From the NCBI GenBank assembly GCA_027859095.1, contig JAQIBN010000066.1, forward strand, positions 1 to 37,473: DNA of 37,473 nt. Reading direction: 5' to 3'. A program made the position numbers and the translations under genes. Below are positions 7,487 through 15,464 of this stretch, piece after piece. Source of the DNA: Spirochaetia bacterium (GTDB lineage Bacteria; Spirochaetota; Spirochaetia; B11-G9). Positions within the stretch are counted from its first letter, which is position 1. The number at the start of each line of letters is the position of its first letter. The notes under the pieces were generated by a model. That model made no database searches, was not told where the DNA came from, and was given only the letters and a program-made list of their open reading frames with translations.

Positions 7487-8809
7487 TTATTGTATTTCAG
7501 GGTTATATATATATATTTTTGAATTACGATTAAAATCGTATTTTTCCTGCTTACAAACAGGGATATCTGACAGTTCCCCTTTTCTAAACCCTATGGTTTC
7601 AAACCAGTCAGATGTCCTTGTGGTCAATACAAATACTTTCTTTATTTTCTTTTTTACAGCTCTATCTAATAAATATTTAATAAGTTTACTTCCAATTCCC
7701 AGTTTTATATAATTTTGATCAACAGCAACAGCTGCAATTTCACCAAAACCTTCCGGATATTCTACTAATGAGGCACAACCATGGATAACACTGTCTGTTT
7801 CATAAATAAAAAAACTATCAATTTGATTCAAAAGAAATTGTTTATCCCTTATTAAAAGAGTTCCATCTTTTACAAAAGGCTCCATTATTCTAAGAACACC
7901 GGATATATCGATATCTTCCATTTTTCTTATCTTTTCAAACTCATTTCCATATATCATTGTCCCTACACCAAGGTTTGAAAAAATCTCTTCTAAGAGAGAC
8001 CCCTTGGTTTTACCATTTAGAAGATGAACCCTGTGAACTCCTCTGCTCACAGCATCTTTTGCTCTTTTAATAGAGTCTAATTCTTCAATTTTATTTTTAT
8101 TTAAATCAAGAAAGCTATCAACAATTTCCATTTTAATTCTGGATATCCGCCCTTCATAGGAAACTCCAAAATTTGCAGGAAAATTATATTTATCAGATTT
8201 AAGAACAGGATTTGAACTTATAAAAAAAAGTTTTTCCGCTCCAATGAGTTCACTTATTGAAATAGCCAGATCATCAGAAGAAATATTATAAGGTTTTCCA
8301 TTAGCGTTCCAACCTATACAGGGGAAAATTGGAACAAAAGAATTTTCCATAACCTTTAGGAGTGGTTCCTTTTGGATCTTCTCAACAGCTCCCGAATTTA
8401 GATAATCTACACCATCTACAATACCAATGCTTTTAGCCTTTACCCAGTTCCCAACCAGGGCATTTACGTTATTACCAGAAAGAGCAGTCATAATCTTGTT
8501 GGAAACATCAAATGCCGCCATTTTTACAAAAGATATCATTTCTGAATCAGTAATCCTTATTCCATTATGAAAACTACTGTTTATATTATATTGATTAAGT
8601 ATCTCATCAATTCTATTTCTGGCACCGGGAACAATAATAATTCTTATACCAGCCTGATGAAGAATAGAAAGATCCTTAAGTAGAACAGGAAAATATTCAT
8701 AATCAATAATATCATTGTCAATTTTTATAACAAAGGCTTTGCCTCTAAATCTATTTATATATGCAAAGACTTCTCGAATTACTTCTATATCACCTCTTTC
8801 TATTTCCAT
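7487..8809 (-). CDS. argA: N-acetylglutamate synthase (amino-acid kinase fold + GNAT)
   Basis: 440 residues, the length of the E. coli-type ArgA. Residues 1-290 form an amino-acid-kinase fold (FVIKIDNDIID, IIIVPGARNRID, then FHNGIRITDSEM and FPCIGWNANGKPYNISSDDLA). The C-terminal 145 residues are a GNAT acetyltransferase with the acetyl-CoA loop LGIGSKLIKYLL and the end of the fold in SDWFETIGFRKG. The enzyme transfers acetyl from acetyl-CoA to glutamate, the first step of arginine synthesis; the kinase-like domain normally provides arginine feedback. No other arg gene is nearby. The ribosome-binding site is weak (TAGG), and a 25-codon ORF ends 8 bases upstream. Confidence 0.9.
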   Translation of the reverse strand: MEIERGDIEVIREVFAYINRFRGKAFVIKIDNDIIDYEYFPVLLKDLSILHQAGIRIIIVPGARNRIDEILNQYNINSSFHNGIRITDSEMISFVKMAAFDVSNKIMTALSGNNVNALVGNWVKAKSIGIVDGVDYLNSGAVEKIQKEPLLKVMENSFVPIFPCIGWNANGKPYNISSDDLAISISELIGAEKLFFISSNPVLKSDKYNFPANFGVSYEGRISRIKMEIVDSFLDLNKNKIEELDSIKRAKDAVSRGVHRVHLLNGKTKGSLLEEIFSNLGVGTMIYGNEFEKIRKMEDIDISGVLRIMEPFVKDGTLLIRDKQFLLNQIDSFFIYETDSVIHGCASLVEYPEGFGEIAAVAVDQNYIKLGIGSKLIKYLLDRAVKKKIKKVFVLTTRTSDWFETIGFRKGELSDIPVCKQEKYDFNRNSKIYIYNPEIQ

Positions 8810-8817
8810 ACCTAGTT

Positions 8818-8895
8818 CTAATCCAGTAATTTTATTTGGTCAAGATCAATTTCAAATTCAAGAGAGCCAGTATTAAGAGCATTCTTTAGTTTCAT
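8818..8895 (-). CDS. Possible 25-residue ORF just upstream of argA
   Basis: ATG at 8895 to TAG at 8818 encodes MKLKNALNTGSLEFEIDLDQ plus KLLD. It ends 8 bases before the argA ATG, in the position of a leader or a coupled small gene. There is no clear Shine-Dalgarno, no run of arginine codons and no family match, so it may be chance or the remnant of a longer gene. Confidence 0.25.
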   Translation of the reverse strand: MKLKNALNTGSLEFEIDLDQIKLLD

Positions 8896-8946
8896 AATTT
8901 ATATTATATAACTAATTCCGTAATTAATTCCAGTTTTTTTAATTTA

Positions 8947-9996
8947 TCAACTCTTACCATAAGCCTCCCTATATTCTTTAACTACTTCAGCCATTATAGA
9001 TAGGGCAATTTCTTCAGGATTTGCAGATTTTATATTAAGACCAATAGGACTATGAATATTTTTGCATTCATCTTCTGAGACACCGTCAATAATTAGTCTT
9101 TCGACCCTGTCTTTGTGGGTAGAGCTGCTGCCTAAAGCACCTATATAAAAACTCTCGGTTTTAAAACCCAGTTTTAATGCCTGATCATCTATTTTAGTAT
9201 CATGAGTAATTACTGCTATTGCGGTATAGGGGTTGAACGAAATCTCTTTAAATGCTTTTCTGGGCCATGTTTTTAAGAGTCTGATAGTTTTTGAAAAACG
9301 CTGATCCCTGGCAAATGCAGTCCTGGGGTCAATAACTGTAACCCGGTAACCGGTTAATTCTGCAATAGAACTAAGAGCAATACCAATGTGGGAAGCACCC
9401 ACAATAATCAGTTGAGGGCCAGGTTTTAATACAGCAGAGAATATCTCATAATTACCAATTGACCGAATACTGGTTTCATTGGTCTTTATAAGCTGATTTT
9501 CAATATTTAATTTGATATCTTCTGAAAGGTTCTCTTTAGAATTAAAAGACCCCGGCATAAAATTACCCTCACTATCCATAATAAACATAGATCCAATATG
9601 TTTTTCCGGTCCCAAACTAATTAAGCCCCATTTACCACCCCGGCCATCTTCAGCCAGCTTGCAAAAGGAGTCAAAAATAAGAGTATCCAAAAAACCAACA
9701 GAAACGGTTACTTCCCCTCCACAGGGAGAAATCGACCCTAAAATTTCATCATCTATTTGACAAAATTTTATTATCTCAGCCTGACCTGTTTCAAAAACTC
9801 TTTCTGCTACTGATAAAACTGTAGATTCAATACAACCGCCACTAACTGAACCAGCCATTATTCCAGACCTGTTTACAGCCATAACCGCACCACGGCCTCG
9901 AACTGCAGATCCCTGGAGGTTTATTAAAATACCAATAACAATGGATGTTTCACCATTATTCAGCCATTCTTTTACTTCTTTGATTATTTCCAGCAT
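8947..9996 (-). CDS. XdhC/CoxI-family molybdoenzyme maturation protein
   Basis: 349 residues. The N-terminal CoxI part shows GSAVRGRGAVMAV, SVSGGCIESTV and CGGEVTV, the conserved glycine and cysteine blocks of XdhC/CoxF proteins. The C-terminal half is a Rossmann-type domain (LIIVGASHIGIALSSIAELTG, VTVIDPRTAFA, AIAVITHD, FYIGALGSSSTHKDR, LNIKSANPEEIALSIMAEV). Family role: binding of molybdenum cofactor and delivery or sulfuration of it for xanthine-dehydrogenase-type enzymes. No molybdoenzyme gene is in the window. Its ATG overlaps by one base the stop of a 9-residue mini-ORF that carries the ribosome-binding site; a TetR gene is divergent. Confidence 0.88.
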   Translation of the reverse strand: MLEIIKEVKEWLNNGETSIVIGILINLQGSAVRGRGAVMAVNRSGIMAGSVSGGCIESTVLSVAERVFETGQAEIIKFCQIDDEILGSISPCGGEVTVSVGFLDTLIFDSFCKLAEDGRGGKWGLISLGPEKHIGSMFIMDSEGNFMPGSFNSKENLSEDIKLNIENQLIKTNETSIRSIGNYEIFSAVLKPGPQLIIVGASHIGIALSSIAELTGYRVTVIDPRTAFARDQRFSKTIRLLKTWPRKAFKEISFNPYTAIAVITHDTKIDDQALKLGFKTESFYIGALGSSSTHKDRVERLIIDGVSEDECKNIHSPIGLNIKSANPEEIALSIMAEVVKEYREAYGKS

Positions 9997-10025
9997 TATA
10001 ATAATATGATTATAAATTTTTTCAT
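9996..10025 (-). CDS. 9-residue mini-ORF coupled to the XdhC-family gene
   Basis: ATG at 10025 (AGGAG 5-6 bases upstream) encodes MKKFIIILL and stops at TAA 9998-9996, which overlaps the XdhC-family ATG as TAATG. The only strong ribosome-binding site in this leader belongs to the mini-ORF, so translation of the downstream gene may depend on ribosomes terminating here. The alternative is that the mini-ORF is accidental and the ribosome starts weakly at 9996. Confidence 0.4.
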   Translation of the reverse strand: MKKFIIILL

Positions 10026-10121
10026 TTTTTACTCCTATTCATTGGTGACTATAAAAATATAGAGTAATTTTATTAAGAATGAAAGTAAAAGCCAAAAAAT
10101 AGCAAAAAAATTATTACTTTA

Positions 10122-10136
10122 TCGGTTATTGACCGA
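10122..10136. promoter_or_regulatory. Candidate TetR operator between tetR and the XdhC-family gene
   Basis: Inverted repeat TCGGT-TATTG-ACCGA, perfect 5-bp arms, in the 195-base divergent intergenic region, 19 bases upstream of the tetR -35 box. Position and size suit autoregulation by the adjacent TetR protein, possibly also control of the divergent gene. Confidence 0.55.
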
Positions 10137-10154
10137 CAAATGCCTCTATCCCTA

Positions 10155-10183
10155 TTGACTCATTTTACAAGTAGAAATAACCT
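10155..10183 (+). promoter_or_regulatory. tetR promoter, probably leaderless
   Basis: TTGACT (10155-10160), 17-base spacer, TAACCT (10178-10183). The ATG at 10192 begins 9 bases after the -10 box, and no Shine-Dalgarno is present, so transcription would start at or next to the start codon. Confidence 0.5.
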
Positions 10184-10191
10184 TAGTTATT

Positions 10192-10758
10192 ATGCAGAAA
10201 AGCAAACAGGACTACTCAAACATTGATAATAAACAAAGAATAATTGATACTGCTACAAAACTGTTTATAAAACACGGCGCTCATAATACAAGTCTTGCAG
10301 ATATAGCAATCGATCTTGGTATAAGCAAGGGAACCCTTTATTATTATTATTCATCAAAATCTGATCTTATATTTGATGTAACAGATATTTATATGAAAAG
10401 GTTAAGTTCAAAACTTCTTAACTGGATTAAGGGGCATGACAGTAGAAAACAGCCTGCAGAAATAATTTCTGTAGTATTTAAAACTATGTTTAAAACAACA
10501 TCCCGGGGTAAACTTCATATTTATCTTATTTATGAGGCAATAACACATAATGATGCATTAAAAACCAGAATTAAACTTGCTTATTCAAAATGGCAGGAAA
10601 TGCTTGAAGAAGGGCTTGGGAAGATCCTTTCAGATAAAAAAGATCCGGCTATTATTGCAGAAATTATTTTGACAATGATAACAGGGGGAGTAGTCCATTC
10701 AGCTTTGGGCATAAAAATGAGCCCAATGAATGAAGTTCTTCCCCCTATTGTAGATTAG
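10192..10758 (+). CDS. TetR/AcrR-family transcriptional regulator
   Basis: 188 residues. The N-terminal TetR helix-turn-helix lies at residues 14-60 (KQRIIDTATKLFIKHGAHNTSLADIAIDLGISKGTLYYYYSSKSDL), followed by an all-helical ligand domain of ordinary length. It is divergent from the XdhC-family gene, with a TCGGT/ACCGA palindrome between them that may be its operator. The ligand cannot be predicted. The gene lacks a Shine-Dalgarno and its promoter lies immediately upstream of the ATG. Confidence 0.9.
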   Translation: MQKSKQDYSNIDNKQRIIDTATKLFIKHGAHNTSLADIAIDLGISKGTLYYYYSSKSDLIFDVTDIYMKRLSSKLLNWIKGHDSRKQPAEIISVVFKTMFKTTSRGKLHIYLIYEAITHNDALKTRIKLAYSKWQEMLEEGLGKILSDKKDPAIIAEIILTMITGGVVHSALGIKMSPMNEVLPPIVD

Positions 10759-10778
10759 AATCAGAGCTTGTTTCTGAA

Positions 10779-11147
10779 TTAAGCTTCTGTTCCTGCAGCA
10801 AGAAGTTCTTTCTCAATAACTTCAATAAATGATTCTTTTGGAAGTGCACCTGCAGCCATCTGAGGTTTACCATCTACAGGAATAAATAGAAGTGATGGAA
10901 TACTCTGTATTCCAAAAGCACCTGCAAGTTCCTGCTGAGCTTCTGTGTCAACTTTAAAAAAGTTAACCTTACCTTCATACACTGTAGATAATTCCTCAAT
11001 AATTGGAGCAACCATTTTACAGGGTTGACACCAGTCTGCATAAAAATCAATAACTGCTGGAAGATCGCCTTCAAATTTCCAATCTTTGTTATTTTCGTAA
11101 TCAAAAATCTCTTTTAAAAATTTATCTTTAGTAAGTTGTGTTGCCAT
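10779..11147 (-). CDS. Thioredoxin
   Basis: 122 residues from the ATG at 11147, which has a perfect TAGGAGGAT ribosome-binding site; the longer frame starting at 11198 has none. Active site DWCQPCK (C40, C43), a variant of the usual WCGPC, with the cis-proline at IQSIPSLLF. It differs from classical TrxA by an N-terminal stretch (ATQLTKDKFLKEIFDYENNKDWKF) and the Gly-to-Gln change in the active site, which would shift the redox potential. Cytoplasmic: there is no signal peptide. It is followed on the same strand by nothing, and converges on tetR. Confidence 0.92.
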   Translation of the reverse strand: MATQLTKDKFLKEIFDYENNKDWKFEGDLPAVIDFYADWCQPCKMVAPIIEELSTVYEGKVNFFKVDTEAQQELAGAFGIQSIPSLLFIPVDGKPQMAAGALPKESFIEVIEKELLAAGTEA

Positions 11148-11261
11148 TGTTATCCTCCTACGGATGCACAGACGAGTAGCAAACTTGTTTGCGACCAACC
11201 TGTCTTTGTTGTATATAGAATATACTATATATGAATATTTTAATCAAGCCCTCTGCTCAAT

Positions 11262-12317
11262 TTAATTTGCATAACGCTCTATTGATGCACCTGGTTTAAT
11301 TGTACCAATATAACTTGTAATAAGCTCTGCCATTTTTACCTGTGTTAGATGATCAACAATCTGAACTCTAACATCATCCAAAGGAACAGAACTTGCCGCT
11401 TCTTTTGCAGTAAGCTTAATAATATGGTAACCAAACTGAGTCTCTACAACATCACTGACACTACCAACATCTAATGCAAATACAGCGTCTTCAAAAGATT
11501 TAACCATCTTGCCCCGTCCAAAAGATCCCAGGTCTCCACCATTTGTATTACTTGGTCCTTCAGAAAGTTCTCTTGCTAAATCAGAAAACTCATCACCATT
11601 ATTTACTCTATCTTTAATAGCATTGATCCTTTTAAGAGCATCTTCTTTTACAGATTCAGCTGCTTCAGGTTCTACCTTAATAAGTATGTGACTGGCTCTA
11701 ACCTGTTCCGGTTTAGAAAAATACTGACTATTACCCTGATAAAAGGTCAATACTTCTGAATCTTCTATTTTAATAGAAGGTCCATATTTACTTGTAATAT
11801 AATCTTCAACAAGAAGAGTCTTACCAATATCCATTCTAATTTCTTCTTCAGTCATACCCTGGGCAGCAAGTTCTTTTTTGTAAGTAGCTTCGTCTGGGAA
11901 CTGACCCTTTACTGTATCAACCTGTGTATCTATAGCAGAATCAGCAACTGTAAGACCTTTTGATTTTGCATCCTGATACAAAAGTTCCTGGTCTATAAGA
12001 TTTTCCATAACTTTAATTTTTAAATCTGCAAGTTGTGTATCCTGAAAATTTACACCCTGACCCTCATACTGCTGAATAATAGCCTGAACCTGACCATTAT
12101 ATGTTTTTAGAGGAATTGAGACACCGTTTACCATTGCTGCAGCTTCTGATGCTACATCACTAATAGGTTCTCTTTCTGAACTTACACTGGTATTAACTGG
12201 TTCTTTTACTGGTTCTTTTGATTCTTCTTTTTTTCCACCTGCAAAAAGAGCCAGGGGTAAAATAAGAAGAAAAAGCAGGGAAAACAATAATCCCCTTTTA
12301 ATTTTGCATTTATTCAT
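11262..12317 (-). CDS. SurA/PpiC-type periplasmic peptidyl-prolyl isomerase
   Basis: 351 residues, ATG at 12317 with GGAGAAG upstream. The signal peptide (residues 8-26, GLLFSLLFLLILPLALFAGG) is followed by a charged linker KKEESKEPVKEPV. There is no lipobox cysteine, so it should be processed by signal peptidase I. Residues 60-180 are a SurA-N-like helical chaperone domain, and 205-310 a PpiC rotamase domain (VRASHILIKV, FSDLARELSEGPS, GGDLGSFGRGKMVKSFEDAVFAL, ETQFGYHIIKL). It should assist folding of exported or outer-membrane proteins. The thioredoxin gene lies downstream on the same strand, 114 bases away. Confidence 0.92.
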   Translation of the reverse strand: MNKCKIKRGLLFSLLFLLILPLALFAGGKKEESKEPVKEPVNTSVSSEREPISDVASEAAAMVNGVSIPLKTYNGQVQAIIQQYEGQGVNFQDTQLADLKIKVMENLIDQELLYQDAKSKGLTVADSAIDTQVDTVKGQFPDEATYKKELAAQGMTEEEIRMDIGKTLLVEDYITSKYGPSIKIEDSEVLTFYQGNSQYFSKPEQVRASHILIKVEPEAAESVKEDALKRINAIKDRVNNGDEFSDLARELSEGPSNTNGGDLGSFGRGKMVKSFEDAVFALDVGSVSDVVETQFGYHIIKLTAKEAASSVPLDDVRVQIVDHLTQVKMAELITSYIGTIKPGASIERYAN

Positions 12318-12420
12318 TTACTTCTCCATATTATTAGAGACAGGTACTTTATCAACCCCTCTCATGTATTTAGTAATGAAGGAGAATATAATGCTAAATT
12401 GATTCTAAATCCAGTAAAAA

Positions 12421-12795
12421 TTATAATTTTCTTGAATAAAAACCTAAAACAAGACGATTTGGGTCAACAACTTTAAAATCTCTGTCACCCCATTCTCTTT
12501 TTTGTATATCCTGAACAATTTCAATACCCTGATCCTTACAAAATTGATACTGCTTATCAAGATCTTCAACCTGAATTAGTAATACAGCATCAAAAAGAGG
12601 TTCAACCTGTTTTGTAGCACTCTGAAGTACAACAATATGTCCACTGGCTGCTTTAAATAAATATCCACTATCATTAAAACCACGATTCCAGTTACCTACA
12701 ACAGGTAACCTAAGAGTATCTTTATAAAATGCAATAGTCTCTTTAAATTTTTGAGTGAAAAAGCTAAACCTGAATTCCATTTGATTATTTTCCAT
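12421..12795 (-). CDS. VOC (glyoxalase/bleomycin-resistance) superfamily protein
   Basis: 124 residues, ATG at 12795 preceded by GGGGGAAAG. Two beta-alpha-beta-beta-beta modules are visible: FSFFTQKFKETIAFYKDTLRLPVVGNW... and LLIQVEDLDKQYQFCKDQGIEIVQDIQKREWGDRDFKVVDPNRLVLGFY. The second ends in the typical 'D.DF.V.DP.G' strand. The usual metal-binding His/Glu set is incomplete, so enzymatic function cannot be assigned. Confidence 0.8.
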   Translation of the reverse strand: MENNQMEFRFSFFTQKFKETIAFYKDTLRLPVVGNWNRGFNDSGYLFKAASGHIVVLQSATKQVEPLFDAVLLIQVEDLDKQYQFCKDQGIEIVQDIQKREWGDRDFKVVDPNRLVLGFYSRKL

Positions 12796-12858
12796 CTTTC
12801 CCCCGGATTGTTATCATAATTCATGTGATGAATATTAGCAACAAAAAGCTTTTTTACG

Positions 12859-12887
12859 TTGACTTTCGAACAGTCAGATAATAATCT
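12859..12887 (+). promoter_or_regulatory. Rhomboid-gene promoter, probably leaderless
   Basis: TTGACT (12859-12864), 17-base spacer, TAATCT (12882-12887). The ATG is at 12894, 7 bases after the -10 box, and no Shine-Dalgarno precedes it. Confidence 0.5.
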
Positions 12888-12893
12888 ATAATA

Positions 12894-13487
12894 ATGAAAA
12901 TTAGATACAATGCTCCAGTAGTCCTTAATTATACTTTAATATCTGTCCTTGTTCTTTTAATAAATCCCCTACTTGGAGATTGGTTAATTCCCACATGGTT
13001 TATAGTTCCTGGTCAGGGATATTTTAATCCAAACTCAATTGCAAGTTATGTACGGCTTTTTTCACATATTGCCGGACATGCTAGCTGGGAACATCTTTTG
13101 GGTAATTTTGCTATAATTCTTCTGGTTGGCCCGATTCTGGAAGAAAAATACGGTTCTTTTTCCTTACTCTTTATGATATTAATTACAGCTTTGGTAACAG
13201 GATTACTTAACAGCCTGTTATTTGAAGGGGCACTTCTTGGAGCAAGCGGTGTTGCATTTATGATGATACTACTGGCTCCTTTCACAAATACAAAACCAGG
13301 AGAAATTCCACTTACATTTATTCTTATTATAGCCCTTTACATTGTTAAAGAAGTATTCCAGTCATTCCAAAGTAATGATATTGCAGAATTTGCTCATATT
13401 GCAGGAGGATTCTGTGGTAGTATTTTTGGATTTATAAAGCAGAAACACAGAATAAAAGAGCTGAAGGCCTATACTGATAATGATTAA
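12894..13487 (+). CDS. Rhomboid-family intramembrane serine protease
   Basis: 197 residues, about six membrane segments. The rhomboid signature is complete: HLLGNF (H67, N71), the nucleophile S118 in GASG, and the catalytic H168 in AHIAGG. The loop before the first active-site helix contains SHIAGHASWEH, as in the GlpG-type core. It should cleave transmembrane helices of substrate proteins inside the membrane. The gene is monocistronic or read into prfA 65 bases downstream. Confidence 0.88.
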   Translation: MKIRYNAPVVLNYTLISVLVLLINPLLGDWLIPTWFIVPGQGYFNPNSIASYVRLFSHIAGHASWEHLLGNFAIILLVGPILEEKYGSFSLLFMILITALVTGLLNSLLFEGALLGASGVAFMMILLAPFTNTKPGEIPLTFILIIALYIVKEVFQSFQSNDIAEFAHIAGGFCGSIFGFIKQKHRIKELKAYTDND

Positions 13488-13552
13488 TCTTTTTGCGCTG
13501 TACACAATAACCTCTGATTGATTGACTTACTTTTTTCTGATATATTCCATTT

Positions 13553-14614
13553 ATGATAAAGAAACTTGATTCGATAGTCGTAAAATGTGCAGAACTTGAA
13601 AAAGAAATTGCTGATCCTGAAATTATGAAAGATATGGATCGTTACAAAAAAGTTATGCAGGAATACAGCCATATAAAAGAGACCACAGATCTATATAACG
13701 AATACAAAGTTATTCTTAGTGAAATTGAAGAAGCTAAAACCCTCCTGGCAGAAGAAAGTGACCATGACATGAAAGAGATGGCAAATGAAGAATTGACTGG
13801 CCTTGAAGATAAAGGTGAAAAAATTGAGAAGACCTTAAAGCTTCTTCTTGTTCCCAGAGATCCTATGGATGGTAAAAATATAATAATGGAAATCCGTGCC
13901 GGTACAGGTGGTGATGAAGCAGCACTCTTTGCAGCTGATCTCTATAGAATGTACACAAAGTTTGCAGAAACTCATAAATGGAAGACAGAAGTTATGTCAA
14001 CTAACGAAATTGGCATAGGCGGATTTAAAGAAATAGCCTTTTCCATCTCTGGAAAGGAAGTATACGGAACCCTTAGATATGAAAGTGGTGTTCATAGAGT
14101 CCAAAGAGTACCAGCAACTGAATCAGGGGGAAGAGTACATACATCGGCAGTTACCGTTGCTGTACTCCCGGAAGCTGAAGAAACAGATATTCAAATTAAA
14201 ACCGAAGAACTAAAAATTGATGTTTTCAGATCATCCGGGCCTGGTGGACAGAGTGTGAATACAACAGATTCAGCTGTTCGTATTACCCATTTACCTACAG
14301 GTGTTGTAGTAACCTGTCAGGATGAAAAATCACAGATTAAGAATAAAGCAAAAGCACTTAGAGTATTAAGAGCAAGATTATATGAAGCAGATGCCGATAA
14401 AAAAGCCCAGGAGAGGTCAGAAAATCGTAAGAGTCAGGTTGGAAGCGGTGACAGATCTGAACGAATCAGAACCTATAATTATCCACAAAACAGGGTTACA
14501 GATCATAGAATAAACCTGACCCTTTACAAACTTGAATATGTTATGCAGGGTGATATGACAGAATTAATTGATGGTCTGCAGCTTTCAGCAAATCAGGAAG
14601 CATTACAGGAATAA
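13553..14614 (+). CDS. prfA: Peptide chain release factor 1
   Basis: 353 residues, the full RF1 length. The stop-codon-reading tripeptide is PAT (187-189, in RVPATES), which marks RF1 rather than RF2; the peptidyl-tRNA hydrolysis motif GGQ is at 231-233 ([16 protein letters not shown]). Recognises UAA and UAG. The stop overlaps the prmC ATG by one base (TAATG), so the factor and its methylase are translationally coupled. The start lacks a visible Shine-Dalgarno; TTGACT lies at 13522-13527, but the -10 box is not convincing. Confidence 0.97.
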   Translation: MIKKLDSIVVKCAELEKEIADPEIMKDMDRYKKVMQEYSHIKETTDLYNEYKVILSEIEEAKTLLAEESDHDMKEMANEELTGLEDKGEKIEKTLKLLLVPRDPMDGKNIIMEIRAGTGGDEAALFAADLYRMYTKFAETHKWKTEVMSTNEIGIGGFKEIAFSISGKEVYGTLRYESGVHRVQRVPATESGGRVHTSAVTVAVLPEAEETDIQIKTEELKIDVFRSSGPGGQSVNTTDSAVRITHLPTGVVVTCQDEKSQIKNKAKALRVLRARLYEADADKKAQERSENRKSQVGSGDRSERIRTYNYPQNRVTDHRINLTLYKLEYVMQGDMTELIDGLQLSANQEALQE

Positions 14615-15462
14615 TGAAAACTATAAGAGAAGTTCTAACAGACGGAACTTCATTCCTGAGGAACTCAAATACAGCAAACGAAACACCATTTTTAGATGTT
14701 CTAATCTTACTCGCATATACCCTCAATATATCAAAAGAAGTACTACTGGCTTCGTATCCGGATAAAATCGAAGAAAAAGATGAAAATATATTTAATAATT
14801 TCCTGGAAAAAAGGATATATGGTTATCCTGTTTCATATATAGTAAATACTAAAGAATTTTATGGTTTAAACTTCTATGTAGATGAAAATGTACTGATCCC
14901 CAGACCCGACTCGGAAACCCTGGTGGAAGAAGCCATAACTATTTTGAAAGAATTTCCTACTAAGAAAAAAATTCTTGATTTATGTACAGGATCAGGAGCT
15001 TTGGCTATTGCCCTGAAACACAGCTTACCAGAACTAAATGTTATCTGTTCTGATTTGTCTGCTGAAGCAGTTGAAGTATGCAAAAAAAATTGCATATCCA
15101 TTTTGGGAGAGGAATTACTAATAATTGAAGCAGATCTTTTTTCTACAATAAAGTGGAAATTTGATATGATTATTACAAATCCTCCTTATTTAACAGACAT
15201 AGAAACAGATCTAATGATGAAAAAAAACTGGCCGGAACCGGGAATGGCCCTTAGGGCTGGGGAGGATGGTCTGGATTTTATAAGAAGAATCATTACAGAT
15301 TCTCCTGATTATATGGAAAAAAATGCTTATCTTTTGATAGAATCAAGTATAGATCAAACTGAATCCATCAAATTGCTATTGGATTCAGGTAAATTCTACA
15401 ATACAAGAATTGTAAAGGATCTTTCAGGTAGAAACAGGGTTACTATTGGACAGAGAGTGTAG
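14614..15462 (+). CDS. prmC: Release-factor glutamine methyltransferase
   Basis: 282 residues. SAM-binding motif I is LDLCTGSGAL (121-130) and the catalytic NPPY is at 189-192 (IITNPPYLTD). The N-terminal helical domain contains the PVSYI block that holds the release factor. The enzyme methylates the glutamine of the GGQ motif in RF1/RF2. It sits between prfA (1-base overlap) and rel (2-base gap), a compact operon. Confidence 0.96.
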   Translation: MKTIREVLTDGTSFLRNSNTANETPFLDVLILLAYTLNISKEVLLASYPDKIEEKDENIFNNFLEKRIYGYPVSYIVNTKEFYGLNFYVDENVLIPRPDSETLVEEAITILKEFPTKKKILDLCTGSGALAIALKHSLPELNVICSDLSAEAVEVCKKNCISILGEELLIIEADLFSTIKWKFDMIITNPPYLTDIETDLMMKKNWPEPGMALRAGEDGLDFIRRIITDSPDYMEKNAYLLIESSIDQTESIKLLLDSGKFYNTRIVKDLSGRNRVTIGQRV

Positions 15463-15464
15463 AA

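Noticed and set aside
12887-12892. TATAAT as the -10 box of the rhomboid gene
   Set aside because: It would be 22 bases from the TTGACT -35 box and would overlap the start; TAATCT with a 17-base spacer fits better.
13522-13552. prfA as another leaderless gene
   Set aside because: There is a TTGACT box and no Shine-Dalgarno, but no convincing -10 box at proper spacing, so it was left out of that finding.
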